From positions 36,452,841-36,516,840 of the forward strand of contig CM040745.1 of NCBI GenBank assembly GCA_022829145.1: a DNA stretch of 64,000 bases. Reading direction: 5' to 3'. The translations under genes and the position numbers were made by a program. This document shows, piece by piece, positions 11,901-26,100 of the stretch (position 1 is its first letter; the number at the start of each line of letters is the position of its first letter). Under the pieces are notes generated by a model. The model had not been told where the DNA came from, did no database searches, and saw only the letters and a list, made by a program, of their open reading frames with translations. This stretch comes from Albula goreensis (taxonomy: Eukaryota; Chordata; Actinopteri; Albuliformes; Albulidae).

Positions 11901-14900
11901 TTAAATTGTAATTTGCTTAATTCAAAATACACGTTCTTTTGCATTTGGTGTTTTTCTACCGGCTGCGTGTCAGCTTGTATTGAACATGAAAAAGGCACTG
12001 ATGTGGGGTTTAGCGGCATTTGATTTTCTAAGAAAAAATTAATTTTGGAAAACAGCAGCTCCATGTACAAGCAGGGATCAAAGACTGGCTGGTTAATTTG
12101 CATTTTTAATACCCTATCTTCTCATGGGCAATGGCTCATATTAGATATCGTTTTTTTGAATCTTTTGAAGAGCTTGAAAAATCAAAATCATATCCAACCA
12201 CACTTCTTAAGCTGTCGAACACAATTTATGATGGAATTAAAAAAGCTTTGAGACGAGAATTACAAACATGACTGGATCATCAATGAACAAGACAATGCTT
12301 TCGATATCATATAAGTTTTAGCATTGTACTTTTTACCTTGCAAGTTTCTTTGAACTTTTGTTTTTAAAAAACTTGTCACATAGAGTTTTACAGAAGAGAA
12401 GCCATTATCTCTGTTATGATCGAACTCGAATGTTCGCCGGGCCCAGTAATTCTGAATCATTGAACATGGTGTGCCTGCCTGATTTGTTTGGGAAGATAGA
12501 GCAAAGGAACACGCTGAGCTTTCGAGTTATGAATGTAATTTCACACCGTTATCATTGCCTGTCCTCACCTATTGAAGGTGGACCAGACTGAGATACGTTT
12601 GAAAGAGAGAAAAGGGAACGTTGGCGGGGCTTGGAGGAGCCCGCTCCACTGTCCGCCCCGTCCTTCGTCCGCAGCGGTCTGCGTGGGAGCTGTTTGGTCT
12701 CGACGGGACGCAAACGGTGAAGCGATGGATCAGCGTTCTCGTCATCGTGGACTTCCATAACCATACAGGCCTACCCAGGAAACCAAATTATCCAACATGT
12801 GGACAGAATATTGAACTGAAGAGAAACTCTGTGAGGTATCTCAGAGGATCCTAGTCAATATCCTGAAGCTGAGAAGAAACCAGCAATACTTCCGGTGAAG
12901 GGAGATAAGATCAAGCCCCCTATGTGGCCTGAAGGCTAGAACAGATGGTCACATGATAGGGGGGGAGGCAAATGGAACCCGGTACCAAGCATGGAGGTAC
13001 ATTTAGAAACATATTGCCTGGTGTCCCTTAGAGAAAAGAGGCTAACAGATCAATAGACAGGAGCTGAACAGATGGTTATGTAACCTTAGCGCTATGATCA
13101 ATATATAAGCCTATTTAGGGTCAACCTCACCTCGCTGCAAAAATCACAAGTCACAAATGAGTAGTCATTTTTAATTATGGGATATTTAGGGGTGTCTAAC
13201 GTTGGACAGTTGAAAAACAACCTGATCACAAGATACATGTTAATGTAAAACGGAGATTCCAATCGTCTCTCACCTATTCTCATTTACTTGTAGAAATCTG
13301 GGACACCCACGGAGGTACAGGTGCATGGTTGAATGGTTTTCCGGGGGATGGCAGGAGCAGGAGGGGTGTTACGCTCATGGAGGGAGTATCATTTCACACA
13401 AAAAAAAACTGGAATTGATCAAAATCAAGGACATATGGAAAGAAATTCATAATTTCCTGGACAGAGGACATAGCTCCTGACCAATCCCTATGACTAAGCT
13501 TGGCAGCGGTCATCGACATCGTCATTAGGGGGGATGATGGTGGGATTAATTAAATATAAATAAATAATACGCCTGAAAGCCTTAATTGAATCACCGAAGC
13601 CCAGAAGTGCGGCTTCATTAACTTTATTAACTTTTATTACACTGCTTTATTTGGATTTACAGATAAATACGTCATTTATTATTATGTTCCATTTCAAAAT
13701 TCTGTGGTAATAGTAAGGTATTATTTGAAATAATTGTTTACCGAGCAAGTATTATAAAAATGTATCGGTGTACATTACGTCTATTTGGCTGTTTAAGAGA
13801 ACCTATGAAACCTGTTCAGATTGAGACGTTCTGCTTGCACTGAAGTAGCCAAACAAACCTACAGAACCACAACATATATCAAATTAGTGTGTGCTGGAAA
13901 GCCTTGTTAGCGCATAGGTCAAGCAAATAGATGCTGTGCTATTTTGAATTTCCAGTAAATGTTTTTGTATATAGTTTTCAACATATATTATTATGTATGG
14001 CTGGGTTATGGCTGCTGTTTACCTCCGATGAACATGTCATCTATTTAACTCTAGATCAAGCCGGGGATGTATTTTATCAATGCATGCCTTACTTACAACA
14101 CACCTCATTTAAAAAAAATAAACAAACAAACCAGGCCGCATCATTGGTAGACTCTTTGGAGAGAAATCTGGACCATATGACCAGGGGTGGGGGTAGGAAC
14201 CACAGGGGAAATCAGGAAAAATAAATACGAAACAGAAAAAAATAAAGCGGGCGGAAGATAAATGATAAAAACCCCCTTCCGCATCGCAGCACAGTCCCCG
14301 AGTCCAAATCAAATGACACAATTAGATCGATACCGTTGCATTGTTTTATAATGCAGAAGCTTATTCTGAGAGATGTGGGTTAATAGCTTTAACTTGTGGA
14401 CCTGGAGCATACATTTCATATGTCTCATAACGCTGAGAATGTGAGGCCGTGCGTGAGCGTGTGCAGGACGGGAGGGGGAGCATTTGGGGGGATGTCCTTA
14501 TTAAAGAATCCCTTATAGACCTGAGGATTATTGAAGTGACACACCCCCGCTATGTTATTAACCTCTCCCTAGGCCCTTTGGCCCAGCGAAATTGACAAGA
14601 GTAGCCCAGACTGTGTGACTATTGAATAAGGAAATATACATTCTGATTTATAACGTATTACCATTGGAGCTCCCCTGTACCCATATGTTGTTTAAGTCAT
14701 TGAATGATGAATGATAATTGGGAGTATGTGTTAACTGGGCAGAGTCACAGTCGGCGCTATGCACATATATGCAGCATCTTCCAGTTTGTGTTTTGCAGCT
14801 CGCATGCTTTGCTCCTATGTCTCGAGAGTGGGCGGGGAGCCAAAATGTCTGTCTGCTGTGCATCTCTTTCTCGGAATCCTGATCTTTGAAATATGTGATT

Positions 14901-17900
14901 CATCGTCCACCTACATCTGCATTTGCATGTGCGAGGAGCTCGCCAGATGTTATCCACAGTGACTTAGGTTACACCGTCACTGTGACCAGTATGATCATAC
15001 ACTCTTACATAAAAGAGAAAAGGCTCTATTTGTCATGCTTAAGAGTTCTTGGCATTTCTTAGAGGCTGATATCTTTAAATGGTTCTAAGAAAAATTAAAA
15101 AAACGAATAAAACCAAAAAGATTTTACATATATTCCTTCCGAGCTTTCGCTATGTAATAAGAAACTTTCAGGGTTCTTGGGGAAAAATGAGGAACCTCGA
15201 GTTTAACCTTAAGTAAGGTTTTTTTCCCCTATTGCTATTGTCAAACCTCTGGTCTCTGTGCCTAGTATTTCTGTGTTCTAGTCATTGTGTCCACTGTGAT
15301 AGTAACCCAACCTACTTTAATGGTTTTTTTAATGTGTTTATATGTGTGTGCAAATATTTATGTGTGATAGAGAGACGGAGAGAGTACTCTGAAGATTTTG
15401 TGTGTGCATGTGTTAGAGAGAGAGTCTGTGCTTGAGAAAAAGAGAGAGTTTGTGTTTGCTCTGATGTGTTTACTACAATCATCACGAGTCATACAATCCA
15501 ACCATCACACTGTCTTCTGCCCTGAAGGCCCTTTGAAATGAATGAGTTTAACCGGATGAAGTCCGTCTGGCAAACAGATGCTCCTCACTGGTCAGGGCTG
15601 GGCCATCACACATACACGCACACACACATGCATTTGCACACACACACACATTCATACACAAATTAGACGGTGTGTACATACTTTCCCAGATTAATTAACT
15701 CACAGCGTTACAGTGTGTTCCAGATGTTATGTTGTCATGTAGAGAGAGTAGGTGTGAATGAACATTGAGAGTAAGTGGGTGTGAACAGACTGAGACTGAG
15801 TGAATGTTAATGGATACTAGCTGTATGGTGTGTTGTGCAGTAAGACAAATAGGACTCAACAGTCTGTATTCCATTGCTGAGGCATGATTTCGGTGTGTTA
15901 CTGCAATGGTCCTCGCTTGAGTAGACAACAAACCCAACTTTCCTTCACCTGCATTGTAGTGACATAACATTTTTAAAAAACATTTGTTATGACGAATTTT
16001 AAGTATGAATCAATAACAGACCTTTTTTATGGAAAATAATAGGCAAAACTGGAAAAACTGAAATTCACAATGGTCTTTTGTTCTGGACTTTGGACGTTCT
16101 TGGGAAAAATGGCTGCCATAAGACACGTGTGTGTTCTGCTTATTGGTAGAGGTGGAAATGAGTCACAACTTAGCCCACCCACACCCTCAATCCCACCCCC
16201 GTTTTCTGTAAAAGACTTGGAGAGCCCTAAGAGGCATTATGCAAACACAGTCCATCATAATTATATTTTTCATAAACGCTTCACTGAGAGGGTTTAGGGT
16301 GATGTGGATGAAATACTGATATTAAGTGCCGTTAGCCGTTAGCTTGAATCATAAGTGATTGGTTTGAGGCCAATTGTGAGGCCCCTTATTGCCATGCTAA
16401 CGGCACAGTGCGGCATCTTCCTCAGGAGGGCCCCAACAGGGTGGTGATAAATGTACGGCCACCTCCGAGCACCTCGCGACACCCGACCTCCACCGGCCGA
16501 TGATAAATCGTGAAGCTGCGAGAGATTACCGCCGCGGTTCTCACATTTTAATGGCCCTGACATTTAAAGAGGCGATTACAGGGACAGGGCCCGGGTTTCT
16601 CGAAAATGCAAAACAGATAGTGGGCGACGGCGGAACGAGGCTTTTCCGCTGAAAGCTACTCATTTGCATACGGCCTCTTCCTGTAACAGTGGGGCTCTCC
16701 GGGGGTTTGACTGGGCCAAACGCAAGCAGGTTCCGTTCCTACGGGTCTACCTCGGGCCAAACTCCCTAGATTGGTACGCTAGGCTTCTGAAGAAGGATTA
16801 TGCTGCCTGGCTAAAGGGAGGCTTTGAAGTTCTGCATGAAGATGTCTGTTCGCGGCCTTGAGAGCTTTGCTGATTCGCAGTTTTGTCAAAGAAGCTGAGG
16901 AACTCACCTGAGCTTCCCAAAGACAGTACAATATGGAATCTACGCTAGCGTCTCTGGTTAGCTCTTGTGTTTTCCCCCAATATCTCATGGATAAATTCCC
17001 TTGTTAAACAGTGATTAAATGTGGTTTCTATGAAATACTTGCTAATTCCTCTTCCAAACTGAAACCAGAACCCGTCTGACAAAGTGCCTCTGTTGTTTGA
17101 CAGATTGCGATCTGGTGTGCAACCAATCTTGCGTCCATTGTTTGTGCGGCCATTTGTATGCCGACCATGTGGTTTTCTGCAAATCCTCAGAGTGATCTTA
17201 GAATAATGTGCCTGTATCCGCTCTGTGACTTGCAATTTGCATTCAGAAGAAATAATAAATGATCTAACACTGGAACGCTTCGACTGTGCAAGAGGTTTGC
17301 ATGGGGACGGACTCTTTTCACATACGAAGCAGTCACATGCATCTCCTTCTTGACCATGGTGCCATGTTAAATCTCAGAATATATCATTTGAATAATGTAA
17401 ATCAGCCCCACAGTCTGTCTCTTTGCTAGGAAATAATGTTCCTTCTGTGATCCATAAGTTTTTTCCCTTTTGTGTGTTACGCAGTTCTCAACAAAAGCAT
17501 CCTTGATACTCCGATCTTGACACTCTCCTTGCATACTCTTGTATATGTGCAACTTTTTTGAATTATGAAATGCGAGAGGAGTCTGACCACACCTCCTATT
17601 TGGAAATGTTTTTTTATATATATAAATGCACATCTGGAGAATCAACATTGATAATTTTGTAAATGGACACAATTTGTACTGGACATTTTTTTGGGTTGGA
17701 TTAATTCTCCTCATACCAGCTCCACCACTTCCTTGAAAGACTGCTGTGTGACTTCAGAACTGTTAGTTGTCTTTCCATAGTTATAACATTAAAACATCTT
17801 TGCAAAGCAGTGTAAAAATTTAAACAGTGAAATTGTGTTTGATCCATATTTAATATTAGGATGGAGAATGCCCTACCAGAGGTAGAACCAATTCTACCAC

Positions 17901-19795
17901 TGTTGCAAGAAAACAAACTTGTAAGATATAAGAACACCCCTGCAGTAAAAATGTCAGTAGGCCCTGAATTTCACTGCCTGGAGCAAAACTAAAATCACCT
18001 CCGGTGATACAATGTACACGCTCTTTGAAAAAGCTTGGTGTTTTCCTTAGCCAAAGGATGTGTTGCCTTCTCAAAACCAAAACCTTATGTCTGTCTCCCC
18101 CAAGTAAAAAAAAATACAGTTGAGTCTCACGGACTGGTAATAGGAGATGTTGTTGTGACCCAATGTGTTGAAATGATTTATTTTATTGTATTTAACCTGG
18201 TTATTCCCAATGAGATTAACAAGGAGAGATGTGACCTAGAAGGGTAGCATTCTTGTCAGCTGTAGTAATACAGACCCACTGTCTGAAATGCTACAAGACA
18301 GTGCTTACTAGAAATTAATAGGTACATTTAAAGAACTCTTACAGTACTCAATAATGTGTAAGTAAATATATTTTTCAAATACTGACGAAAATATTTGATT
18401 TATTCAGTGAAGAACATCTATATGGCTGTTTGAAAGTTTGAGTCTTCAGGAATCTGAGGTGAGCACATATTGCGTGAAGTAGCTAAACCATCACAGGAAT
18501 TAATGCAATATGTTGAAAAGCATCGTCAGCGCAAAAGTCTATGTAAAGCAGAGACAGTTTCGCAAATTTACTCATCTTTCAGCAAATTTTAACGTCGTCG
18601 AGTACACAGTTCTTCTTTTAATCAGAACCTCAACTGAACTTGAGTTGCGGGAAATCTGTGTCACTCTGGGACTGGCATGAAGGCTTAAATTACCATCTCA
18701 CATTGCTTATGACTATTTTATAGCGAAGCTACCAAGTTAGCTTTTGTTGACAGATATGCATGAGAGCTGGGGCCACAGGCCACTGCTGGATACTCGTATG
18801 CGCTCTTCTAGCAGGGCTGTTACCTTGGGCGTCCTCTTCAGACGCCTTTTTCTATGTCAGACGTGACACAGAGAAAGTTAAAAATGCAATCAATGACAAA
18901 ATCATTTCTTTTTTTTAATTTGAAATGGCAGTAGCAGTGAGATGTTTTTCATGAGCCTGCAATGTATGTTGAATTGGCTTGCCATTAAAAAGTTAAAATC
19001 TGACACTAATTTTTACTGTACTACATATACATTAATGTATCGATACCATTTTAATGTTAACCATATTAATGATATGTCCAGATGTTTCCCAAGTAAAAAA
19101 GTGGATCCAACACAGATGTAGGTGTATTTTTTTTAAATCTGAAACTTTTTGGTAATTTATTTTTAATTCCTATATGTATTGATAGGCATATGGAATGTTC
19201 ATAAAAATTAATTTTCCTAACAGGTACTATTATGAGAGATGAACTTTATGATTTGCACACTTTGACATCAAAGCCATTACCTGTATATGTATTTTTTTTT
19301 TCATAATGCATTATTCAGAGCTTAGACTTCATCTGGTGGAGGGGAAGGGGGAGTATTACGAGCAATTAGATTTACTTACAGCCAAACAGCTTTATCTGTA
19401 ACCATTTCCCCTGTTCTCTGAGGATTATATTACATCCTGCACTAAGCCTTCATAATAGCGAGTACACTAGGCAAATGCACACGGGACACTAAATCTAGTG
19501 CTTTTTATTTTGATGTGAATCTCCTTATATGGTGCACTATATGGTTGGTACTTTGTTGAGCATCATGCAAAAAAAAAACATCTCTGCCAAGATTATAATT
19601 CCCTGTAAATTTTGCTCTCTCAGCTGAGAGGTGTGACCAATATGAGACAATGGATTTGTTAATGCACAAGCGTGAGATTGAAATTAGCTGGCAATTACGG
19701 CTCTTTGAGGACAATTAATCCCCAATCTTGATTCCTCAAGGGGAATATGACTGGTACTGTAAAATGGTACATGCTGCATTTTTACTGTTGGTAGG
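8931..19795. other. intergenic DNA, no gene seen
   Basis: No exon-like frames are recognisable. Open frames of up to about 130 codons lack domains. Features of note are a small CpG-bearing patch at 12620-12740, AT-rich segments with homeodomain-type cores (10835-10910 and 13540-13800), a possible MITE remnant near 15000-15216, CA-rich tracts at 15605-15660, and a unique G+C-rich segment at 16340-16690 with an octamer motif. Confidence 0.6.
15000..15216. mobile_element. possible degenerate MITE of the ACTCTTA...AAGGTTC type
   Basis: The left side begins ACACTCTTACATAAAAGAG. The body has repeated GTTCTTGG and GAACC words in opposite orientations, as in a common fish MITE. The expected inverted right terminus is not intact, so this is a weak call. 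Confidence 0.3.
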
Positions 19796-20056
19796 GATAT
19801 TCCCAGCTAACTGAAAATGTTTCCCATAACACACTGGGAGCAATGTAGGTCATATTTTCACTGAGGGTTTGACCCTAATGTTATAATATGAGCTCTCCTC
19901 AAACATTTTATTGTCCAGAGAAGGTTCTGTCAAGGTCACAAGAGAAGGCGCCAGGTAAATAACGTTCAAGGAATAGTGTCAACAGGGGAAATTTACATTC
20001 TGGGACCATTTGCGTTCGGAGAATGTTCCGGCAACCAAAAATTGTGAGCTGAGATT
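19796..20056. mobile_element. CAGCTAAC-ended DNA element, copy 1
   Basis: It runs from TCCCAGCTAACTG to CAACCAAAAATTGTGAGCTGAGA. The right end in reverse complement (TCTCAGCTCACAATTTTTGG) matches the ends of the copies at 24722 and 37936. The body shares GGTCATATTTTC- and GGTCACAAGA-like words with the 37936 copy in inverse order. It is non-coding. Confidence 0.65.
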
Positions 20057-22290
20057 CCCCTTCTCAAGACTCAGAAAGTGTTCAAAAATTTGCATAGACA
20101 TGCATGATTTTTTATTTTATTTTGTCCCTTGATGTAGACTCTTGATGTGGCTGTTCAGTAAGGGAAACTTTAAATACAGGCCCTGTTCTAGGCCTTCTCC
20201 ACTCAGCCAACGTGACCAAAATCAATGTGCTGACAACGTCCAGCTAAGCCGCTCATAATGTCAGGGAGGATTCTTCTAGTTATCCACTTGACCCCTGCTC
20301 AATAAGCTCCTACCGCACACTTATTGGGTTAGGCGAGCCACCCGCTGATTTTGGTCACTTTTTCACCACACATACATGATCTCTAAGTACAGTCTGGCTG
20401 TCTCCCGGGAGAGATGACTGGGATAGATGATAGGCAACTGGCAAATGAAGGACTCAGGGCCTTCACATGTGGGCACATACTCCGCCATCTTATTTATCAA
20501 GTTCTATTGTTAGTTTTGTTGTGCCCATTTACGTTGCTTTTTTTGTGGTGCATTGCAATGATTTTGAATTTTTATAGTTAAGGTTGTAGGATCATGCTTC
20601 CAGTAGATGTACTTTCACATTCACAAAAGTCCAAAATAGGCATAATGCTTAAGGTAAAGTGAACAACAGCCACCCCACAACTCTATTAGACCAGCACTGC
20701 CCACCCCTGTTGAAGCCAGAAAGATAAGAGAGATGGCACAGGAGTATAAACGACCAGGAAGTTCTCAGTAAAATCAATACGCCATTTGAGGTGAAGCTGT
20801 CTCTCAAGAACAGCTCTGTGTGTGTGTATGTGTGTGTGTAAGGACACCAATGTGTGTGAAAGAACGTCTCTGATATTGATGACTTGTTTGTGTCCTTTGA
20901 ATGCCACTTGACCACTAAATGCCCTATAAACTAAATTTCACTCTCTCCCTCAGCATGCTGGGATTATGACCTGAATTTTGCACTATTGGACATGAGGATT
21001 TTTGAATTCATATATACTGTGTACATCAATGGTGTTCAAACTGGGGGCACATGGACACATTAAAAGGAGTGCATCAAACACTGAGACAGTTGTGAAATGT
21101 CATAAGTGATTGATGAGTTAGCTACCAGATTGTTATCAGCAATATTGTCTCAAATGTAGAAATGCTTAACTTAACTTTGACTTCCACGGCATGATGGTAG
21201 AATGAAGGATTACAATAATTTTGTTCCCATATTTTGCTGATAAATGATTGTTCAGTTGGCATCCATGTCTATTGTGACACCGGGAGAGGTGTCTTTGCTC
21301 CTTTGCTCCTCCCCTTGGACTGGCAAGTGCCACTGGAAAAGACTTCCAGAGAGTTAACCGCCTTCCTGGGGTTATATCACTTCACCATGATGCCCTTTGG
21401 TCTGTATGGTGCGCCCGCAACATCTCACTCTGACACCCAATATTGTCTAGACTGGGCCGAGCTGGACTCCGTCTAGACTCCAAACCAAAAAAAAAAAAAA
21501 CAAAAAAATAAGTGAAATAAGTGTAAATAAACATATACAGTGAAAATAAGGAGAACCACAAAACACAATCACAGCTACTCTCTATCAACAATACAACCAT
21601 TCTCCTTTCACGTCCCAGAGGAATAGAAATGGGGCTCTTTTATATCCCAAGCCCCTCCCCCTAGAACATGCCAACCATTACCTGAAAATAAAACACATTA
21701 TACAGTTGACTGTAATGGCCAAACACATATTCAAACTGAGAGGCAGAAGGATTACTGTACTACTGGGGTACCTACATGCAGTTAGAGCCAGGGGATACCC
21801 TCACAGTCAGGGGTGTGCCTGGTGGCCCCATGTACTTTTGATGGGCAGTCTAAATGGTGCTAACACCCCCAAATTCATAGCAACCCCTAAAGTAATAAAT
21901 TTCCCTCTAATTCTAACTGCCCCAAGAATATGCCTTCTACCCTTTGATGGGGACCTCCAGCAGAGCTTTGAATGGTAGGTGCAGCTTGTGTGCCTGTAGC
22001 TGGGAGGGTAATTTTGTCAGGGGTAAAGGGTCTTCCTCTAGAGCTGCAGGGAAGAATCTGTAGCATGCTGGGGGTAACCGCTCCACCGCTGCCCTTTAAT
22101 GCAGCAGTCACACCTCTCCCCCCCCTTCCCCGCCATTATTACCCAGCCTGTCTGAACTGTAGGTCACCTTCACCAAATTTCTGTCTGGTTCGCTGCTGCC
22201 TCCCGCTAGGACGGTTTACTGGCAAATGTGTTTGACCAAGATTATCTGTAAAATGTCAAACTGTGATACACATAAGTAATTACTGTACTC
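20057..22290. other. intergenic DNA with a retroelement scrap
   Basis: No host gene is seen. A short GT-rich tract lies at 20817-20838. A reverse-transcriptase remnant lies at 21318-21425, followed by an A-rich run at 21486-21507. The rest is unremarkable. Confidence 0.6.
21318..21425 (+). pseudogene. Ty3/gypsy-type reverse transcriptase fragment
   Basis: About 36 codons encode DWQVPL, then SRELTAF, GLYHFTMMPFGL and GAPATS. This matches the palm segment of gypsy-like LTR retrotransposon reverse transcriptases (the ...TAF..GLY.F..MPFGL..APATF block). No flanking protease, RNase H, integrase or LTR is visible. The frame opens only briefly before and after, so this is a dead fragment. Confidence 0.75.
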
Positions 22291-23109
22291 TGGGCCTTAT
22301 GCGCTAATGTTCGCTCACATTTCTCCTTGAGTAAAGTGCACATGAAACATCAATGCGGCATTCGAAAGTGTAGACATCTGATGTTGTGCAAATGTGTATA
22401 TTTAATGTTGTGCTATTAAAACTGTTATGCATAACTGTTAATCTCAATGTATATAAGCCCCAACGGTCCTTTCAGCAAGCTGACTTTAGTATCTTGTGTA
22501 AACAAATCACATAAAAGGGCACATGAGATGGCAGAAATCTGAGATGTAGTTATTACTGATTGAAATCTATGGTGTGACTGACATAGAATCACTGATGCCA
22601 TCAGTAGTAATACTCACTTTCCATACAAAAATGTCATACCGTGAACAGTGACCAGAAATTAATCAAATCATAAAAATATGTTCACGTTTGTTCAACTTAT
22701 CAATATAATATTTCAAAATCAATATAGCAATACTATATCCAAAATGGATTAGAGCACTGGAGAGTGGATCAGTTAAAAATTATGAAGTTAATTCCAAAAC
22801 CCCTTTTTGTTTAGTTTATTACAGTTGTACATGTGTAAACAGTCGAGCAGTTATACTTTCCAACATGAATCATGTTTTTAAATTATTAAGTAGCTTTATA
22901 TTACTTATTTAAGAACTTTTAGCTTTGCACAAAACTTGAAACATGCAAAATAGCTGTTCTGTGCACAGGCCCTACCACATGTAAATTGTGCTCTTACCAT
23001 GTAAATGTCATCTGAGAATATATTAGCGAACGCGGAAATATTTTTTGAATGGCATGGGCATGGTTTACAATCAAATCTGTGCGTATGCTCAAATGATGAA
23101 TTAGGCCCA
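22291..23109. mobile_element. possible DNA element with TGGGCCT ends
   Basis: TGGGCCTTATGCGCTAATG at the left faces an inverted TGGGCCTAATTCATCATTTG at the right. The ends resemble those of the 7106-8283 element in style. The interior is AT-rich and non-coding. The match is imperfect, so chance or two independent fragments are possible. Confidence 0.35.
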
Positions 23110-26100
23110 TTGTCTCCATGCCAACTAGCATTGGTTTGCCTTGACCCGGTAGCAACCTCCCACGGAAACCCTTCTCCTTATGACTGGCCATGAATAGAAA
23201 TGGATTTACAGGTCGCCTATACTTCAGGTTCAGCGGAAACTGTAATGGGGTGCCCCTGACCCATTCCAAAGTTGCTCTCTGCCCTTTTGTTCAGGGCAGT
23301 GGGACGGGGGGGGGGGGTAGTCTCATGAACTCATCACGTCTCTTTACCTTTAGAGAAATGCGTGTGGATTTATCCCACTCCAAAATGGCTGCTCGACCAG
23401 AACGGCTTCCCACAATCGAGGCAGAGGGGTTTGGGAAAGACTTGTGTTCTGGGGTCACTTAAAAGTATAGGCTAGGGGTGTGAACCTTTAGTTTAATAGT
23501 GATACAACATCATGCATATCAATACACGGTTGGCAGTGTGATACAGTGAGAATACTGCTTCACTTATAAAACTGACTTGTTAGATACTATACAATTCAGT
23601 GTATTCCAATATGATTTAGTAAGTTCTTCAGCCAAAATCTGAACTTCTTCAGCCAAAAATGCAATGTATGTGTAACGCTATAACAAACTAACAGAGTATG
23701 AATCTGAATGCCACACTAGCTGAAGAACAAGGCTTAGACCTACTATTAATCACCCTGTACATACAGCACTAAACCTAGCTCATAAGATAGAGTGACTTGT
23801 CAGTCTCTTTTTGATGTCTGCACACTTTGACTCAACATGACAAAAAGTTGTATTGTTAAGTCAACTTTTAAAAGCATAGGCTTAACATGTAAACATACCA
23901 AATAACTTACTACCATGACACACTTCATTGCTTGGCTACCTAGTTAGCATGCTTACGTTGCATTCTCTTTTCTTGCTTTCATATTATCCCCTGCGACCAC
24001 ATTCTGAAAGCAAACAGATGGGTTTCTGAATAATTATGGCATCTGTGGAAGGGCTTCGGGTCTCCTCAAGTTAACCATGTGCCTTTCTACATTCAAATTT
24101 TTTATTTTCTTTAAAGCCCAAGTCTCTATACTGAAACCTTTTTCCTTAAAGCCAAAATCTCCACGCTGTCATATTTACCCATGGAATTCATACAGTAGTT
24201 GAGAATGCATAAATGGTTAGGGCATAGCATTTCTTCAACCTCTTTTTATGAAAGTACTAAACCAAAGTCACTTTTCCTATTTTACAAACACAACAAAAAT
24301 AAAACTGGAGATCGGACTGTTTGTTGGGTGCTCCTAGGCAGTAATTTACAGGCATGAAATTAACGTGTGGTTGCCTCTAGAACTCTTAAACGCGGCCTCA
24401 GCTAAAAAGAGAATATAAAGGGAATATAAAATTAGGAATGAAGAAAACGTTGTTTCAAGTAACTCTGACATGTAAACATTGAGCTTCCCAGAGGTGTCGT
24501 CCTTAGCCTTTTTCCCCTCATTTTCTATCTTCAGAACACTTATACATGTAGTTTGTTTGAAGAATTTATTCAGGTAAAAGTATAGTTTCATTCGTTGACA
24601 TTATGGTGGCTGGTGAAAGACCATTTCCCACATAACGATGGGAAAATTTAGGTTGTTTACACATGCTCAAAAGAAAACTGAAGAAAGCTGGAAAATGTAC
24701 ATCCTAGCAACACTTGTCAAAATGGTCTGGGAATGTTCTGGAAACCAAAAATTGTTAGCTGGGACTCTCCTGACCAAAATGTACTTTTGGGTGGATGTAG
24801 AGCTGGTGTGAAGATCCAGAGCTATTCTATCTTGCAAAATAAAACCAATTTTTACTGTAAGGAAGCTGGACTTGTACCCACACGCTGGTGTAGGTCCAGC
24901 TGTTCTGTCTTTTGAGTCATTTGTTGAGATTTGTTGAGTAATGTTTAAATATCACTTCGGTACTCATTGTAATTCCAGTCCCCCATTTTGTTTACTTTGA
25001 CCTCAGCTTTCATGGCTTTTAGACAGCACTTAAAATGAATGTTCTCTACATATGAAAGTGATATGAGAATATTGACTGTCTAGCTGTATATCTAAAGGCA
25101 GATTGTATTTTTTGCCCTCCCTTGAAAATATTACACAGTAGAAAACCGCTTGCAATAATTATGTATTGAAAAAAATGTTTAGTTAGGAAATCTTTTGGTG
25201 AAGGAAATGTATAAGTGTACTAAAGCCAAAAGATGGACAGACAAAGTGGTCGAAACACAATCTAGCGTTATGCTCTGGGGATTGTTTTTGACTGTTTCAT
25301 ACCCCTTAGCAATAAGCATTTTATAGCTAACAGTGGCTTTTCCCACAATAATGTGAAACAATCTTAACTTTGGTGATAAACTTAACTCCAGTTCCCTCTT
25401 CACTTGTACCACTTTTGCCGACATTTGAATCTGAACTAAGGCAGAGCGCGTTAGAAATGTTTCATGTGACAGCAGACAGGGCTGAGAGAGAAAAATGACT
25501 TTCCTCGCCTGCTAAGAGATTAAAAAAGCACAAGACATTGTGAATGATTTACAGTTAACATTTCATGAAACAAGGAAACAGGAAACAGGTTCTAAACGGG
25601 AAATTCAGATTTGCTAATCAAAACATATCAAGCCTTTTTTTATTTTTACAGTATTGAATATATTCAAATCTACACAGAGCCTTACAACACATAAGTTTTA
25701 ATGGCTGCTTTTAAGGTCTTGACATTTTTATGGCTACATGAGGCTTATTTCATACTGGCCTCAGTTGCTTCAGTATTCTGTACAGGGGACCTTTTTTCAA
25801 ATCCCCTTCCTTGCTTTCACATGTTCATTTCAGTAATACATATGTATGTAAATGATGACATGTACCTCTAGGCAAAGGCATATAGACACATCAGATCAGT
25901 ACCCCTGTAAAATAGATCTCAATTACAGGTTTGACCTTTAGGCTTTTTTTAACGTAAATCCCACATGTACTTCAGCCATCCGTATTTCCTTTGTACATTC
26001 ACAACTTGACACACCCATTAATGAAGGAAATTTGGCCGTAGTCGCTCCCTGGTTAGCGTGGTTTGTTTTTCGTAAATGTGATTTTTTTTTTCTTCTTCTC

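Noticed and set aside
21234-21476. A functional retrotransposon
   Set aside because: Only about 36 codons of reverse transcriptase remain, without LTRs, integrase or an extended frame.
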